Source of the DNA: an uncultured Pelagibacteraceae bacterium | GTDB taxonomy: Bacteria > Pseudomonadota > Alphaproteobacteria > Pelagibacterales > Pelagibacteraceae | Assembly: GCA_902629285.1 (NCBI GenBank) | Contig: CACOQN010000006.1 | Coordinates: forward strand, 1-64,000 | Direction of reading: 5' to 3' | DNA: 64,000 nt | In this document: positions 16,431 through 30,792 of the stretch, piece by piece | Numbering within the stretch: position 1 is the first letter of the stretch | Layout: each line of letters starts with the position of its first letter | Notes under the pieces: generated by a model | Told to the model about the DNA's origin: nothing | The model's database searches: none | Seen by the model: only the letters and a program-made list of their open reading frames with translations | Made by a program: the position numbers and the translations under genes

Positions 16431-18463
16431 ATGATAAACAAAGATTATTTAAAAAATTTAAATGAGGCACAAAAAGAAGCTGTTTTATACTTGGACGGGC
16501 CTCTCTTGATAGTTGCTGGAGCTGGATCTGGAAAAACTAAAGTATTAACTTCAAGAATTGCCAATATAATTAAGGAAAAAAAGGCTTTTCCTAATCAAAT
16601 TTTAGCAGTCACTTTTACGAATAAAGCAGCTAAAGAAATGCAAAATAGAGTAAGTAAAATACTTGGATCATCAGCAGTTGGTCTCTCCTGGTTGGGCACC
16701 TTCCATTCTATTTGCGCTAAGTTATTAAGAAAACACGCATCAGCTGCTAATCTAAATTATAATTTTACAATTGTAGACACTGATGACCAGACAAGGCTGA
16801 TAAAAAATATATGTAAAGCAGAAAATATTGATATTAAACAATTATCGCCAAAATTTATACTAGCAATAATAGATAGGTGGAAAAATAAAGGATTTTATCC
16901 TAACGAAGTAATTATTAATAAAAAAGATATTTATGAAAAAACTATTCTTCCGCTTTATAAAATTTATCAACAAAAATTAAGTGACTTAAATTCATGTGAC
17001 TTTGGAGATCTTATTTTACACACTGTAAAAATTTTAGAACGAAATCCTGATATTAGAGAGATATATTCAAATAATTTCAAATATATTCTCGTTGATGAAT
17101 ATCAAGATACAAATATTATTCAAAGTAAATGGCTTAATCTTTTATCAGAGAAAAATAGAAATATTTGCTGTGTTGGGGATGATGATCAATCAATATATAG
17201 TTGGAGAGGCGCAGAAATTAAAAATTTTTTAGAATTTGATCAGGTTTACGAAAATACAAAAGTAATAAGATTAGAGCAAAATTATAGATCTTCGCAAAAT
17301 ATTTTATCTGTAGCATCAAATCTTATCTCCAATAATCAAAATAGAGTTGGAAAAAAATTGATTACTACTATGGATGAAGGGGAATTGGTTAAATTGAATT
17401 GTTTTAAAAACGGAAAAGACGAAGCAATTGGAATTTCAGATGAAATAGAAAAAAATATCAAAAGAAAATTTTCGTATAATAATATAGCAATTCTTGTAAG
17501 AGCAATTTTTCAAACACGGGAGTTTGAAGAACGCTTCCTAAAAATTGGTATGCCATATAGAATTTTAGGTGGAACAAAATTTTATGAAAGAGCAGAGATA
17601 AAAGATTGCGTAGCTTATCTAAGATTAATAAACCAAGAAAAAGACGATCTTGCTTTTGAGAGAATTGTTAATAATCCAAAAAGATCTGTAGGAGATAGCA
17701 CTTTAAAAAATATTTACGAGTTTGCGAAAGAAAATAATTTAAATTTAGAGAGAGCATCAATCAAAATGCTTGAGCAAAATTTAATTAAACCAAAAGCAAA
17801 AATTGGTTTAAATTTATTCTTAAATTCTTTGACTAAATGGAGGGAAAACCTAATAGAGAAAAAAATTAATCATATTAAATTAATGCAAATTGTACTTGAC
17901 GAATCTGGATATTCAGCAATGTTAAAAAATAAAAAGGATTTAGATAACGAAAATAGATTAGAAAATATCAAAGAATTATTAAGTGCAATGAAGGATTTTG
18001 ATAATTTAGAAAGTTTTTTGGAGCATGTTTCTTTAGCAACTTCAATAGATCAGGAATGGGATGGTGAGAAAATTAATATGATGACAATGCATGCTGCTAA
18101 AGGTTTAGAATTTGATGTAGTTTTCCTTCCAGGTTGGGAAGAAGGCTTATTTCCTCATCAAAAATCTATTGAAGAAAAAGGTCAAAACGGTCTTGAGGAA
18201 GAAAGACGCTTAGCTTATGTTGGAATTACCAGAGCAAAGAAAAGAGCTATAATATCATTTTCAATGAATAGATTTTATCAAGGGGACTGGATAGACAGTA
18301 TGGCTTCTAGATTCATAGAAGAGTTGCCAGAAAAAAATTTAGAAAAGAATTCATTCTTTGAGGAAGAAATAAATAATGATGATGATTTTGAATTTAATCA
18401 AGATTTTGAGATTGAAGATAGTACTAGAAGTCCTGGATGGATTAGATATCAAAAGAGAATTAA

Positions 18464-18467
<4 letters not shown>
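16431..18467 (+). CDS. uvrD: UvrD/PcrA-type superfamily 1 DNA helicase
   Basis: 678 residues with the SF1A helicase motifs in order: Q motif (LNEAQKEAVLYLDGPLLIVAG), Walker A GAGSGKT at 30-36, TFTNKAAKEM, Walker B VDEYQDTN near 222, GDDDQSIYSWRGA, LEQNYRS, MTMHAAKGLEFDVVFLPG and YVGITRAKK. It unwinds DNA 3' to 5' and serves nucleotide-excision and mismatch repair and the clearing of proteins from DNA. uvrB, from the same repair pathway, lies elsewhere in the window. The C-terminal tail is acidic and short, a little below E. coli UvrD length. Its stop overlaps the pepP start (GTGA). Confidence 0.95.
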
Positions 18468-23021
<4,554 letters not shown>

Positions 23022-23069
23022 AACAACTTTATACTGATTTAAGAGGTTATTTTAAAGTTATCTTTGTCG

Positions 23070-23990
23070 CTAAGCAATAGATCGCAATAGTGTCTTATTT
23101 ATTAGTGAATGAGGAAGATTTTTTTCTTTAATTTCAACAATAGAAAAATTTTCTTTATTTTTAAATATTTTTCTTAAAAGTTTATTCGTTAAATAATGCC
23201 CTCCACGAGAACAAGTTATGGAGGCAACAATTCTATAACCTGAAGTATAAAGATCCCCTATGCAGTCTAAAATTTTATGATTTACAAACTCTTTGTCATT
23301 TCTCAATCCCTCTGGATTCAATATTTCTTTGTTATCTACCACAATAGCATTTTCTAAACTTCCTCCTTTTGCTAGACCATTTTTTTTAATTAACTCTATA
23401 TCTTCATAAAGACAGAAGGTTCTTGAATTGAAAATATCTGTAAGATCATCTTCATAGACTTTAATTAAATTTCTTTGATTGCCTATTATTGGGTTTGAAT
23501 ATTTTAATTCAAAATCAATATCTAAAGTAAGTGTAGAAGGCTTGATTGTTATAAATCTCTCTCCTTCGGAATATGTTATCTCATTATTAATTTTTATAAT
23601 TTTGATAGGTTGATTGCTTTTTTCAATTCCTGCTGAGATAATTTTTTCAATAAATAATTTTGCGGATCCATCTAAGATGGGCACCTCCTCATTGTTAATC
23701 TCAATCAATGCATTGTCAATTCCCAATCCAAACAATGCTCCCATTAAATGCTCAATTGTAGAAACTTTTGTCCCAAATTCATTTTCAACTGTTGTGTTTA
23801 ATGATGTGTTAGTAACATTCATAAAATTTGGATAAACTAGGTTGTTAGTTTTTAGATCAACTCTTTTAAACACAATACCAGAATTAGGCTCTGCGGGTTT
23901 TATAACTATTCTTACATCATGACCGCTATGAAGGGCTATGCCTTTAAATGCAATTTCACTTTTAATAGTTTTTTGAGTAAGATAAGACAC
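23070..23990 (-). CDS. lpxC: UDP-3-O-acyl-N-acetylglucosamine deacetylase
   Basis: 306 residues. LpxC is the zinc enzyme for the committed step of lipid A synthesis. Visible motifs are KGIALHSGHDV near the start, the zinc His in STIEHLMGAL (H81), EVPILDGSA, the second metal cluster NHKILDCIGDLY and the catalytic His region (RGGHYLTNKLL). Full length suggests a functional lipid A pathway. It follows the ftsA-like gene by 64 bp. In relatives ftsZ would occupy that place, so the gap marks where ftsZ is missing. Confidence 0.97.
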   Translation of the reverse strand: MSYLTQKTIKSEIAFKGIALHSGHDVRIVIKPAEPNSGIVFKRVDLKTNNLVYPNFMNVTNTSLNTTVENEFGTKVSTIEHLMGALFGLGIDNALIEINNEEVPILDGSAKLFIEKIISAGIEKSNQPIKIIKINNEITYSEGERFITIKPSTLTLDIDFELKYSNPIIGNQRNLIKVYEDDLTDIFNSRTFCLYEDIELIKKNGLAKGGSLENAIVVDNKEILNPEGLRNDKEFVNHKILDCIGDLYTSGYRIVASITCSRGGHYLTNKLLRKIFKNKENFSIVEIKEKNLPHSLINKTLLRSIA

Positions 23991-24054
23991 ATCAGACTTT
24001 TAATTTGAAGTTGTGTGAAATAAAAAACAAGAAATGTTACCAGAAAAGACAAGA

Positions 24055-24753
24055 TTAGCTAAATAGTTGAAAAAACCTTTCAAAAAATCCTAATTTTCTC
24101 GTATTTTTTGGTACTAATTTAATTTCATTTTCATTAAAGCCATCTTTAATCTTGCTTATCATTTCAGTTAATTGGATATCATCGCTCTCAAAGAATTTTT
24201 TTACATAATATCCATCCAAATATTGAGTAATTCTTATCTGAAATTTCTCTAAAACTTTTTCAAACAATAGTGAGAAACTGTTAGAAATATATATAAACTT
24301 CAATTCTAAGGATAATTTATCCCCCTGAAGATCTTCTAAAAAATGTGAATAATTTTTATCATTAATTGAATAATTATCTACTATTATATGAAGAATTTTA
24401 TTATCTTGATAATTCTCTTTAAATAAATCTTTAGCTTCAGTTAAAATATTTTCTAAATACTTTTTACTAATAATTTTATCATAGTTTTTTTTTTTCATAC
24501 AAAATTTTACATTAAAAATTTTTTTATTTTCGATTACTAAATAAATATTTGTGATAAACTTTCCAATTAACTTTTCAATTTTAAAGATATTGTCATCTAG
24601 AAATTTTGACAAAGTTTCAAAATTTAGATTTTCATTTTTGTTAATAAGATTTAATTCTTCTTCATATAAATTTTGAAATTTTTTTTTTTCATATAGATAA
24701 ATTCCTAGTGTATTTGAAGAAATATACAAATATGTCTCTAGATTTTCAGTCAT
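24055..24753 (-). CDS. ftsA: strongly reduced FtsA-like division protein (232 aa)
   Basis: A 232-residue protein in the exact ftsA slot between ftsQ (8-bp overlap) and lpxC. It is far shorter than FtsA (about 400-440). By eye, residues 6-75 follow FtsA subdomain 1A (ETYLYISSNTLGIYL, then ETLSKFLDDNIFKIEKL and ITNIYLVIENKKI). Residues ~95-160 follow subdomain 1C (ENILTEAKDLF, ILHIIVDNYSINDK, LSLELKFIYISN). Residues 160-188 resemble the return to 1A (EKVLEKFQIRITQYLDGYYV). Subdomains 2A and 2B, with the nucleotide phosphate motif (DIGGGT in FtsA), are missing. The end, LGFFERFFQLFS, is an amphipathic helix like the FtsA membrane-targeting sequence. Homology is inferred from position and pattern. 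ATP binding looks lost. Confidence 0.6.
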   Translation of the reverse strand: MTENLETYLYISSNTLGIYLYEKKKFQNLYEEELNLINKNENLNFETLSKFLDDNIFKIEKLIGKFITNIYLVIENKKIFNVKFCMKKKNYDKIISKKYLENILTEAKDLFKENYQDNKILHIIVDNYSINDKNYSHFLEDLQGDKLSLELKFIYISNSFSLLFEKVLEKFQIRITQYLDGYYVKKFFESDDIQLTEMISKIKDGFNENEIKLVPKNTRKLGFFERFFQLFS

Positions 24754-25417
24754 TTATAATAATTTGATTAGTCACTCTAGCGTCATAAACTTTTACTTTT
24801 TTAGTATTTATATTTTTATTTAATCGAAAAATAGTATTCAATGTTTCTTTAACATTTTTTGTTGGAAGTTTAATGAAAATTTTATTGTTAAATTCTATAT
24901 CCCATCTTTCAGATTTGAAATAATATAATTTTCTTACCTCATCGAATGAAAATTTGGATTGATCTATTATTTTTTTTAACAGTAAAATTTCTTTTACGTC
25001 AGGATTACCAAATATAAAAGGTAAATCAGAATTTAAAGAGTTATTATTTAATAATTTTCCATTAGTTCCAACAATAAAAATATTTTCATTTTTTTTTATT
25101 TTTGCAATAAACTTTGTTTTATTTACTTTAATATCTAAAGTTGATGGATATTTTTTTGTTATTTTATAATTCTCGATTAGATTATTGGAATCAATTATTT
25201 TTTGTATGTCATGAGAATTAACAAAGAAAATGTTTTGAAAATAAAAATTTTTTAAACTGGAAGAAATATTTTCATTATTTTTTTTATCTAGTCCTGAAAC
25301 ATTTATTTTTTTTATGTAATGAAGATCAAAATTATTAAATTTAATATTTGTTATTGAGCCAAGAAAAATAAGTAAAAAAAAATAAAATAAAATTTTCTTA
25401 CCTTTTTGTTGATGCAT
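24746..25417 (-). CDS. ftsQ: cell division protein FtsQ
   Basis: 223 residues, short for FtsQ. One membrane helix (about 8-25) is followed by a POTRA domain (about 33-100: YIKKINVSGLDKKNNENI, IDSNNLIENYKITKKYPSTLDIKVNKTKFIAKI). The beta domain then follows (GTNGKLLNNN, LPFIFG, SERWDIEFNNKIFIKLP, KVKVYDARVTNQIIIND). FtsQ links early and late divisome proteins with FtsB and FtsL. The start overlaps ddl by 20 bp and the end overlaps the ftsA-like gene by 8 bp, keeping the usual ddl-ftsQ-ftsA order. Confidence 0.88.
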   Translation of the reverse strand: MHQQKGKKILFYFFLLIFLGSITNIKFNNFDLHYIKKINVSGLDKKNNENISSSLKNFYFQNIFFVNSHDIQKIIDSNNLIENYKITKKYPSTLDIKVNKTKFIAKIKKNENIFIVGTNGKLLNNNSLNSDLPFIFGNPDVKEILLLKKIIDQSKFSFDEVRKLYYFKSERWDIEFNNKIFIKLPTKNVKETLNTIFRLNKNINTKKVKVYDARVTNQIIIND

Positions 25418-26312
25418 CCTTTAAAATCCATTCTATTAATTTTATAAAACTTATTTCGTTGTAAGCTGCTATCTCTGGAACAAGAGATAATTTAGTCATT
25501 CCAGGTTGAGTGTTGATTTCTAATAAATAAAATTTTCCATTAAAAAATTTAAAATCTGATCTTGTAACCCCTTTGCAACCAATTATTTTGTGAGCTTTAA
25601 AAGCTATTTGCATCACTAGATTAAAATTTTTTTTTGATAAATTTACAGGAATAATGTGTTTAGTTTTAGCTTTAGTATTATATTTGGCCTGATAATCATA
25701 AAATTTTCTTTTAGGTTTAAGCTCAATTGCTCCAAGTTTTTTATCACCCATAATTGCAACTTGGATTTCTCTACCACCAATAAATTCTTCAATCATTACC
25801 TTTTTATAACTTTTAATTAAATTCAAATTCTTAATAATATTTTTTTTATTGCAAATGAAAACATTTACGCTTGAGCCTTCATTAAGTGGCTTTACTACTA
25901 CAGGAAAATTCAATTTTTTATCAACTTTTCTAATTAAATCATTTTTATTCAAACCATAAGAATAAATAAAAAATCTAGGAGTATTTATTTTATTTTGAAT
26001 AAATATTTTTTTTGAAATTTCTTTGTCCATTGCAATAGACGATGCAATCACACCTGAATGAGTATAAGGAATTTTAAACCTCTCAAGAATAGTCTGGATA
26101 TAACCATCCTCACCAAATTGGCCATGTAATGCATTAAAAATTACATTTGGTTTAAAAATTTTAATATTTTTTTCTAAATTATTATCCGGTTCAGTTATTT
26201 TAATACTATAACCATTTTTTTTAAGCTCGTTGGCTACCTGTTGCCCCGTATCAAGACTAATTAGTCTCTCTTTCGATATTCCACCTGATATTATTAATAT
26301 TTTTTTTTTCAA
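25398..26312 (-). CDS. ddl: D-alanine--D-alanine ligase
   Basis: 304 residues of the ATP-grasp fold, making the D-Ala-D-Ala dipeptide that MurF adds to the peptidoglycan precursor. Motifs are SGGISKERLISLDTG near the start, NALHGQFGEDGYIQ, PYTHSGVIASSIAMDKEISK, the ATP-binding PVVKPLNEGSSVNV and the metal-binding end FYLLEINTQPGMTKLSLVP. It lies 1 bp after murB and overlaps ftsQ by 20 bp. Confidence 0.95.
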   Translation of the reverse strand: MKKKILIISGGISKERLISLDTGQQVANELKKNGYSIKITEPDNNLEKNIKIFKPNVIFNALHGQFGEDGYIQTILERFKIPYTHSGVIASSIAMDKEISKKIFIQNKINTPRFFIYSYGLNKNDLIRKVDKKLNFPVVVKPLNEGSSVNVFICNKKNIIKNLNLIKSYKKVMIEEFIGGREIQVAIMGDKKLGAIELKPKRKFYDYQAKYNTKAKTKHIIPVNLSKKNFNLVMQIAFKAHKIIGCKGVTRSDFKFFNGKFYLLEINTQPGMTKLSLVPEIAAYNEISFIKLIEWILKDASTKR

Positions 26313-26313
26313 C

Positions 26314-27219
26314 TTATTCTAATATTTTTATTTCAGTTTCTAGTTTAATCCCTGTTTTCTTAAATACACTTTCAGATACAAAATTTATCAATTTTTTCAT
26401 ATCCTCAAACTTAGCATTACCTTTATTTACAAAAAAATTACAGTGTTTTTGAGAAATTGTTGCATCTCCAAATGATGTTTCTAACGACACAGAATCTTTT
26501 ATTAATTGCCAAACTTTTTTATCAGATTGATCTATAGGATTTTTAAATGTGCTACCACTGGTTCTAATTTTAGTTGGTTGTGCCTCCTCTTTTTTTTCTT
26601 TAAGTAGCCTTATTTCATTCTCTATTATATTCTTGTCTTTCTTAAAACCTTTAAATGATGCACTTAAAAAAATGAGATCTTCAGATAATCCGCTATCTCT
26701 ATATTTAAAATTAATATCTTTTACAGGTATGGTAATTACTTGACCTGATTTATTTACTACTTGAATAGAAACAAGAATATCTTTGAACTCCCTTTGAAAA
26801 CAACCCGCATTCATTTTAATACCACCACCTATTGTTCCAGGTATACAAGAAAGAAACTCAAAACCACCTAAACTATTTTCCATTGCAAATTCAGATAAAG
26901 ATTTATCTGTAACAGCACTACCAGCGACTATGATTTCTTCAGAATGTAAAGAAATATTATTAAAATTTTGAGTAAGTTTTATTACAACTCCATCAAATTT
27001 ATTATCAGATATAAGTGTATTAGAACCAGCTCCCAATATAAATATTTTTTCTTTATCTTTAATTTTTTTAAGAAACTTAATTAATTCTTTTAAATCCCCT
27101 GCCTTATAGAAAGCTTTAGTTTTACCCCCTATGTTAAACCAATTTCTTTTTTTTAGGTCATAATCTAACTTTAAATTATTATTGAATTCTAGAACTAGCT
27201 CTTTTAAATCAATTTTCAT
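26314..27219 (-). CDS. murB: UDP-N-acetylenolpyruvoylglucosamine reductase
   Basis: 301 residues, type II-like MurB flavoenzyme. It reduces enolpyruvyl-UDP-GlcNAc to UDP-MurNAc with NADPH. FAD-binding segments are NWFNIGGKTKAFYKA, FILGAGSNTLISD and EFLSCIPGTIGGGIKMNAGCF. The catalytic region YRDSGLSEDLIFLSA and the C-terminal TSGSTFKNP (active-site Ser) and HCNFFVNKGNA are present. The start overlaps murC by 4 bp (ATGA) and ddl follows at 1 bp. Confidence 0.96.
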   Translation of the reverse strand: MKIDLKELVLEFNNNLKLDYDLKKRNWFNIGGKTKAFYKAGDLKELIKFLKKIKDKEKIFILGAGSNTLISDNKFDGVVIKLTQNFNNISLHSEEIIVAGSAVTDKSLSEFAMENSLGGFEFLSCIPGTIGGGIKMNAGCFQREFKDILVSIQVVNKSGQVITIPVKDINFKYRDSGLSEDLIFLSASFKGFKKDKNIIENEIRLLKEKKEEAQPTKIRTSGSTFKNPIDQSDKKVWQLIKDSVSLETSFGDATISQKHCNFFVNKGNAKFEDMKKLINFVSESVFKKTGIKLETEIKILE

Positions 27220-28613
27220 GATAACAATTTAGGTAATTCTCGCATCCAACTCGAAATAGTCCCCGCGCCCATACCTATAACAATTTTTTTTCCAAATATG
27301 TTTGCTTTTATAAATTTTGCTAATTGAAATCTATCATCAACTAAAAATAGCTGGACTTTTGAATTTTTAATTATTTCTCTCGCAAAATTTAGATAACTAA
27401 ATCCAAGATTTAATTTTTCTCCAGCAGTATAAATTGGAAACAAGATAACTTTATCTGCATTTTTAAAAGCATAAGTAAATTCTGTTTTTAAATCTTTTAA
27501 TCTTGATATTCTATGAGGTTGGAAAATACATATTTTTTCATAATCTTTGTAAACATTTTTTACACCATCTAGCACTTCTTTGATTTCTGTAGGATGATGG
27601 GCGTAATCATCATAAAAATCTACATTTTTAAAATTGAAAATTTTATTAAATCTTCTTTGAACCCCTTTAAAATTTTTAAGTCCTTTTTTAATATTACTTA
27701 TTGGTAGACCTACAGATAATGCTAATGCTGCTGCGGCTACAGAATTTTTAATATTATGATTTCCTAATAAAGGAATTTTGAATTTTTTAATTAATTGATT
27801 TTTTTTATTAGGTAATCTTATATTTAAGTCAAACTCAGAGAAGTCTTTTAATTGTTTAATATTTTTAATACAAAAATTTGATTTGTTATCTATTCCATAT
27901 GTATAGAAGTTTTTATTTTTGATATTTTTAATTAAATATTTATTATTTTTGTCATCTAAACAAATAAATGATTTTCCAAATGATGGAACCTTGTTTACAA
28001 AATTTTCAAAATATTTATTTAGTTTATCCATAGTACCATAATAATCCATATGCTCTCGATCAATATTGGTGATGATTGAATATGTTGGAGGTATAAAAAC
28101 AAAACTTCCATCTGACTCGTCTGCCTCTAATATGGACCAATCACTTTTCCCAAGCTTTGCAGAATTATTAATTGAATTTATTACTCCACCATTGATTATT
28201 GTAGGATCAATTTTTGTTTCTTGAAATATAGATGCTATCAAAGATGTTGTTGTGGTTTTACCGTGTGATCCAACTACCACAATATTTTTCGTTAGAGAAA
28301 CAATATTGGCGAGCATCTCTCCTCTTTTATAAATAGGTAATTGTTTTTTTTTTGCTGCAGCAAGCTCGGGATTATTTTTTTTAATAGCTGAGGATATAAC
28401 TAAGATAGTTCCCTTATTTATATTTTGTTTCTTATGTCCAATTGTGACTTTAATTTTTTCTTTTCTCAATCTTTCAATATTTTTATTATTTGAAATGTCA
28501 CTCCCCTGCACTTTAAAACCTTTACCTTTCATTATTAATGCTAGTCCACTCATTCCTATTCCACCTATTCCAACAAAATGAATTAATTCTGATTTTGCTA
28601 ATTTAATTTTCAT
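27216..28613 (-). CDS. murC: UDP-N-acetylmuramate--L-alanine ligase
   Basis: 465 residues of Mur ligase. The N-terminal Rossmann motif is HFVGIGGIGMSGLA. The ATP-binding loop is GSHGKTTTTSL near residue 113, followed by ADESDGSF. NIDREHMDYYG and the C-terminal DDYAHHPTEI and FQPHRISRLKDL complete the family pattern. It adds L-Ala to UDP-MurNAc. The start overlaps murG by 11 bp and the end overlaps murB by 4 bp. Confidence 0.97.
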   Translation of the reverse strand: MKIKLAKSELIHFVGIGGIGMSGLALIMKGKGFKVQGSDISNNKNIERLRKEKIKVTIGHKKQNINKGTILVISSAIKKNNPELAAAKKKQLPIYKRGEMLANIVSLTKNIVVVGSHGKTTTTSLIASIFQETKIDPTIINGGVINSINNSAKLGKSDWSILEADESDGSFVFIPPTYSIITNIDREHMDYYGTMDKLNKYFENFVNKVPSFGKSFICLDDKNNKYLIKNIKNKNFYTYGIDNKSNFCIKNIKQLKDFSEFDLNIRLPNKKNQLIKKFKIPLLGNHNIKNSVAAAALALSVGLPISNIKKGLKNFKGVQRRFNKIFNFKNVDFYDDYAHHPTEIKEVLDGVKNVYKDYEKICIFQPHRISRLKDLKTEFTYAFKNADKVILFPIYTAGEKLNLGFSYLNFAREIIKNSKVQLFLVDDRFQLAKFIKANIFGKKIVIGMGAGTISSWMRELPKLLS

Positions 28614-29667
28614 TAATAATTTTTAGTATTTTTTGATTAACATTATTCCATGTATTTTGATAATTTAATTTTTGTAAATTATTTTTTTTTGATATGTAAT
28701 CCTGACTTTTATTTGTCAATTTTAGTAAAAATTTCTCAAATTTTTGATCATCAAAATTATTTTGATCAATTATCCAGCAACAATCCTGTTCCTCATAATA
28801 TTTGGCATTTTCATACTGGTGATTATCTTTTGATGATGGAAGTGGTATTGCTATAAATGGAATAGTTAAAAAAGATAATTCAGCTAAACTAGATGCTCCA
28901 GCTCTTGTTATACACAGATCTGCCTGATTTAAAACTTCACTTAGATTGTGATCAAAACTAAAAACTCTACTTTCAATATTATTATGAAAATAAAAATCCT
29001 TTAAAAAATTTATATTTTTCTCGCTTGTTTGATGAATTATTTTTATAGGTACTTGTTTTGCTATACTAACAAAAGATTTATTTAAAAGCTCATCAAAGAT
29101 TTTTGCACCCTGACTACCTCCTATGATTATAATTGTAAATAAATTTTCAGATTTTTGATACGTACTTGTTTTATAATATTCTTTTCGTATCAAAGGATTA
29201 ATAGTAGTTAATTTATGATTAATTCCATGTGGTAAATTAGTTAAATTCTTCGAATAACATATTAGTTTTCTTGAAAAATTTAAAAAAAATTTATTTGCTC
29301 TTCCGAGAACCATATTTGGTTCAATTAAAAAAATATTAATTCCCAATATTTTTGCTGCCAAACATATTGGCAAAGACATATAACCGCCTGTAGAAATTAA
29401 AATTGAAATATTATTTTTTTTTAAAAAAAAATAAGATTTAAAAGTAAGAAATAATATTTTTAAAAATGCGTAAGGAAGTAGAAAAAAATTATTTAATTTT
29501 GGGGTATTGATTACAAATACTTTGTAATTCTTATCTAAATATACAAGGCCTCTTATATCAGTTGAAATCAAGGTTTCATGAGTATCCTTTAAATGATTGT
29601 AAATTGTAATTGCTGGTAACACATGACCACCAGATCCACCTGTAGAAATTAAAACTTTTTTTGTCAT
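28603..29667 (-). CDS. murG: UDP-GlcNAc:undecaprenyl-PP-MurNAc-pentapeptide GlcNAc transferase
   Basis: 354 residues of GT-B fold. It converts lipid I to lipid II at the inner face of the membrane. The N-terminal glycine-rich loop is STGGSGGHVLPA, a second is STGGYMSLP. The C-terminal donor-binding half shows IIIGGSQGAKIFD and the conserved RAGASSLAEL followed by PSSKDNHQYENA. It lies 3 bp after ftsW. Confidence 0.97.
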   Translation of the reverse strand: MTKKVLISTGGSGGHVLPAITIYNHLKDTHETLISTDIRGLVYLDKNYKVFVINTPKLNNFFLLPYAFLKILFLTFKSYFFLKKNNISILISTGGYMSLPICLAAKILGINIFLIEPNMVLGRANKFFLNFSRKLICYSKNLTNLPHGINHKLTTINPLIRKEYYKTSTYQKSENLFTIIIIGGSQGAKIFDELLNKSFVSIAKQVPIKIIHQTSEKNINFLKDFYFHNNIESRVFSFDHNLSEVLNQADLCITRAGASSLAELSFLTIPFIAIPLPSSKDNHQYENAKYYEEQDCCWIIDQNNFDDQKFEKFLLKLTNKSQDYISKKNNLQKLNYQNTWNNVNQKILKIINEN

Positions 29668-29670
29668 TTA

Positions 29671-30792
29671 TTAAGTTATTTTTCTTTTTGTTAAATTAAG
29701 AATTATTCCAGTTAATATTGATGTACTTATTATTGATGAACCACCATAACTCAAAAATGGCAAAGTCATTCCAGTAGTGGGAAATAATCTTATATTAACA
29801 CCTATGTGAATAGTAGCCTGCATTAAAATTAAACTAATAGATCCGATTAAAATAAGTTTAACTTTATCGTTTGTCTCAAAGCTTATTTTTTTAAAAACCA
29901 TATAAATTAAAATTAAAAACAATAATAATATTAACATTATGGCAACAACACCAAACTCTTCAGAAATTACTGAAATAATATAATCAGTATGAGCTTCAGG
30001 AACTCTATTTTTAAGAACTCCTTCACCTATACCTTTTCCAAAGAAACCTCCACTTGTAATTGACTCTAGTGCTTTATCAGATTGAAAATTATGAGTACCT
30101 GTCTCCCTATTAAAAAACGAAAAAATACGTCCTTGGATATAATCAAACTTAGGAACAAAAATAATAAGATAAGCAAGCATAGATGCACCAGTAATAAATA
30201 TTGCTAAAAGAATATATATATTAATTCCTGATGTGAAGATTAGAGCTGCCCAGCAAAATACTACTAATAAAGTTTGGCCAATATCTGGTTGAGCTATTAA
30301 AAGTAAGCAAATAAGGGATATCAAAATAATAGATATCAAATACTTAAATAAAATATTTGATTTAATATCACAAAAAATAGTTGCTAAAATAATTATCAAA
30401 AATGGTTTTAAAACTTCTATAGGTTGAAATCTTGGTAAGAAAAATAAGTCTATCCACCTTTTAGATCCTTTTACTTCAACACCAACGAATGGTACTAAAA
30501 ATAAAGAAATAAGTGAAATAAAAAAAAGAAAAATAGAATATTTATATAATTGATCTGAATTTAACGAGGAAAATATAAAAATAAGAGACATTCCAATTAA
30601 AACATAAATCAAATGTTTAAAAAAGAAGAAATAACTGTTGGTATCTAATTTATCAGAGGCTATTAGAGAAGTTGAAACTAAAGAAAAAAATAATCCAATA
30701 ACAAATAATAAACTAATTAGTAAAAAAATAGATTTATCTATGTTTTTCCACCATTGATAATATAATTTGTAAACAATACTATTGCTTTGCAT
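29671..30792 (-). CDS. ftsW: peptidoglycan glycosyltransferase FtsW
   Basis: 373 residues of the SEDS family with about ten membrane helices. Landmarks are KGSKRWIDLFFLPRFQPIEVLKP, the catalytic-Asp region AQPDIGQTLLV, and the C-terminal loop GFFGKGIGEGVLKNRVPEAHTDYIISVISEEFG, ending with FPTTGMTLPFLSYGGSS. FtsW polymerises lipid II at the septum together with FtsI. The start overlaps murD by 14 bp. Position between murD and murG supports FtsW over RodA. Confidence 0.96.
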   Translation of the reverse strand: MQSNSIVYKLYYQWWKNIDKSIFLLISLLFVIGLFFSLVSTSLIASDKLDTNSYFFFFKHLIYVLIGMSLIFIFSSLNSDQLYKYSIFLFFISLISLFLVPFVGVEVKGSKRWIDLFFLPRFQPIEVLKPFLIIILATIFCDIKSNILFKYLISIILISLICLLLIAQPDIGQTLLVVFCWAALIFTSGINIYILLAIFITGASMLAYLIIFVPKFDYIQGRIFSFFNRETGTHNFQSDKALESITSGGFFGKGIGEGVLKNRVPEAHTDYIISVISEEFGVVAIMLILLLFLILIYMVFKKISFETNDKVKLILIGSISLILMQATIHIGVNIRLFPTTGMTLPFLSYGGSSIISTSILTGIILNLTKRKIT

